Source: Bacillota bacterium
GTDB taxonomy: Bacteria > Bacillota > Bacilli > Lactobacillales > Streptococcaceae
NCBI GenBank assembly: GCA_021781855.1
Contig: JAJXWC010000133.1
Span: 1 to 6,358, forward strand
Length of the DNA: 6,358 bases
Direction: 5' to 3'
In this document: positions 5,634-6,358 of the stretch, in pieces
Numbering within the stretch: the first letter of the stretch is position 1
How the letters are laid out: every line of letters starts with the position of its first letter
The notes under the pieces: generated by a model
Database searches by the model: none
Told to the model about the DNA's origin: nothing
The model's input: the letters and a program-made list of their open reading frames with translations, nothing else
Program-made: the position numbers and the translations under genes

Positions 5634-5692
5634 GATAGCCTAAAGTCAAAAAAATCGCTTTGACAGGTTTGTCAAAACGATTTTTGGCTATC
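5634..5692. terminator. Large nested terminator hairpin after pheT
   Basis: Inner arms AAAAATCG (5650-5657) and TTTGACA (5659-5665) pair with TGTCAAA (5670-5676) and CGATTTTT (5678-5685), giving 15 pairs with one mismatch and a 4-base loop GGTT. On the minus strand the hairpin ends in seven T, as expected for termination of pheT. An additional outer stem GATAGCC/GGCTATC (5634-5640 and 5686-5692) encloses it, separated on one side by TAAAGTCAA. The signal may also work on the plus strand (five T). Confidence 0.85.
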
Positions 5693-5701
5693 GAATCAAT
5701 T

Positions 5702-6358
5702 TTAGCGAATTTCGGCAGCAAGTTTTTCAACCAAATTTTTGGTAATTTTATTCATACTGGCTGCTATTTCCTCATCAGTCATCGTTGCTTCCTGACTTTG
5801 GAATGTCAAGCTGTAAGCCATTGATTTTTTACCTTCTGGTAAATTTTCCCCTTGATAAATATCGAAAAGTTCAATGTCAATCAATGTTTTCACTTTACTG
5901 TCGCTAATAGCGGAAACAATATCAGCATGTGATTTTTCGGTATCCACCAAGAGCGCAATGTCCCGATTAACCGCTTGGAATTTTGGAATTTCCTTAAATA
6001 CGGTTCTTGCAGGTCTGAGTTCCAACATCGCCTGCAAATCAAGCCCTGCAACATAAGTCGCCGTGATGCCGTATTTTTTAGCAAGTGCAGGATGAAGCTG
6101 TCCGACAAAGCCAATATGGCGCTCACCAGCTTGAATAGCCGCTGTTTGCCCTGGATGCATAGCAGGAATTTGGTCTGTCGCAGTAAAAGTGACATTTTCG
6201 ATGTCCTTGAGCAGATTTTCTACGATGCCTTTAGCTTGGTAAAAGTCCACAGGCACAGCGGACGCGCTGTAAGTGCGGTCCGTCACATTTCCTGAGATAG
6301 CAAAGGCAACGTTCGCCAGCTCCGTCGGTCTCCCATCAGCCGTCGTGCTTGGCAGGAA
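5702..6358 (-). CDS. pheT: Phenylalanyl-tRNA synthetase beta subunit, C-terminal part (5' end beyond right edge)
   Basis: The frame is open from the right edge to the TAA at 5702-5704 and gives the last 218 residues of a protein that is normally about 800 residues. PheT pairs with PheS in an alpha2-beta2 enzyme that charges tRNA-Phe in the cytoplasm. The visible part starts in the catalytic-like core domain (AFAISGNVTDRTYS, then VDFYQAKGIVENLL and HPGQTAAI..GFVGQLHP) and ends with the FDX-ACB anticodon-binding domain, roughly the last 100 residues. That domain is recognised by FKEIPKFQAVNRDIALLV, IELFDIYQGENLPEGKKS and MAYSLTFQSQEATMTDEEI. A GTG at 6284-6286 is an internal valine, not a start. 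pheS is expected upstream, outside the window. No disruption is seen. Confidence 0.95.
   Translation of the reverse strand, partial: FLPSTTADGRPTELANVAFAISGNVTDRTYSASAVPVDFYQAKGIVENLLKDIENVTFTATDQIPAMHPGQTAAIQAGERHIGFVGQLHPALAKKYGITATYVAGLDLQAMLELRPARTVFKEIPKFQAVNRDIALLVDTEKSHADIVSAISDSKVKTLIDIELFDIYQGENLPEGKKSMAYSLTFQSQEATMTDEEIAASMNKITKNLVEKLAAEIR

Larger units (their letters stand above)
5266..5701. other. 436-bp non-coding gap between pheT and the 3D-domain gene
   Basis: No convincing gene lies here. Going from right to left it holds the pheT terminator (5634-5692), an 8-bp inverted repeat AAATGAAA/TTTCATTT (5602-5609 and 5619-5626), a structured GC-richer patch (5505-5580), repeat copy B (5430-5508), a possible coding remnant on the plus strand (5332-5430), and the promoter region of the 3D-domain gene, including the 12-bp TTACA/TGTAA inverted repeat at 5314-5325. 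Confidence 0.6.

Noticed and set aside
6284..6286. GTG as the start of a 194-residue gene.
   Set aside because: The frame is open to the right edge and the upstream residues are PheT-like, so this is an internal valine of pheT.

Overview
The window looks like a stretch of chromosome from a low-to-moderate GC Gram-positive coccus, most likely Lactococcus or a close relative in the Streptococcaceae. The evidence is a secreted protein with a signal peptide and coiled coil of the Usp45/PcsB type, a replication-initiator-like protein closest in pattern to the RepB proteins of lactococcal theta plasmids, Gram-positive ribosome binding sites, and consensus sigma-A promoters. No database search was possible, so the genus is an inference.

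Layout from left to right. Positions 1-108 hold the probable last 35 codons of an unidentified plus-strand gene, followed by a hairpin with a T-rich tail. Positions 229-1224 (minus) encode a YeiH-family membrane protein, a putative anion/sulfate exporter. It diverges from a plus-strand gene at 1365-2030 that encodes a 221-residue Rep_3-type protein resembling a plasmid replication initiator but sitting alone between chromosomal genes. The two promoters are back to back in a 140-bp gap, and a 20-bp palindrome fills the yeiH-side promoter spacer. The rep-like gene converges with a minus-strand KimA-type potassium importer (2140-3975), and the two share a strong bidirectional terminator. Next comes a minus-strand secreted protein with a coiled coil and a C-terminal 3D domain (4162-5265), a likely cell-wall remodelling protein. 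After a 436-bp gap, the right edge carries the 3' part of pheT, the phenylalanyl-tRNA synthetase beta subunit (5702-6358, minus).

The genes do not form one pathway. Each of the main genes appears to have its own promoter or terminator, as in ordinary housekeeping DNA (PheT, potassium uptake, wall remodelling), with one unusual resident, the orphan Rep_3 protein. The non-coding gaps are richer than usual. Four of them carry diverged copies of a small repeat whose core reads TTGAAGTGAT followed by a complementary arm. Two copies are each bracketed by inverted arms of different sequence but the same spacing, which suggests a conserved fold. These repeats and the orphan Rep protein with its shared promoter region deserve the closest second look.
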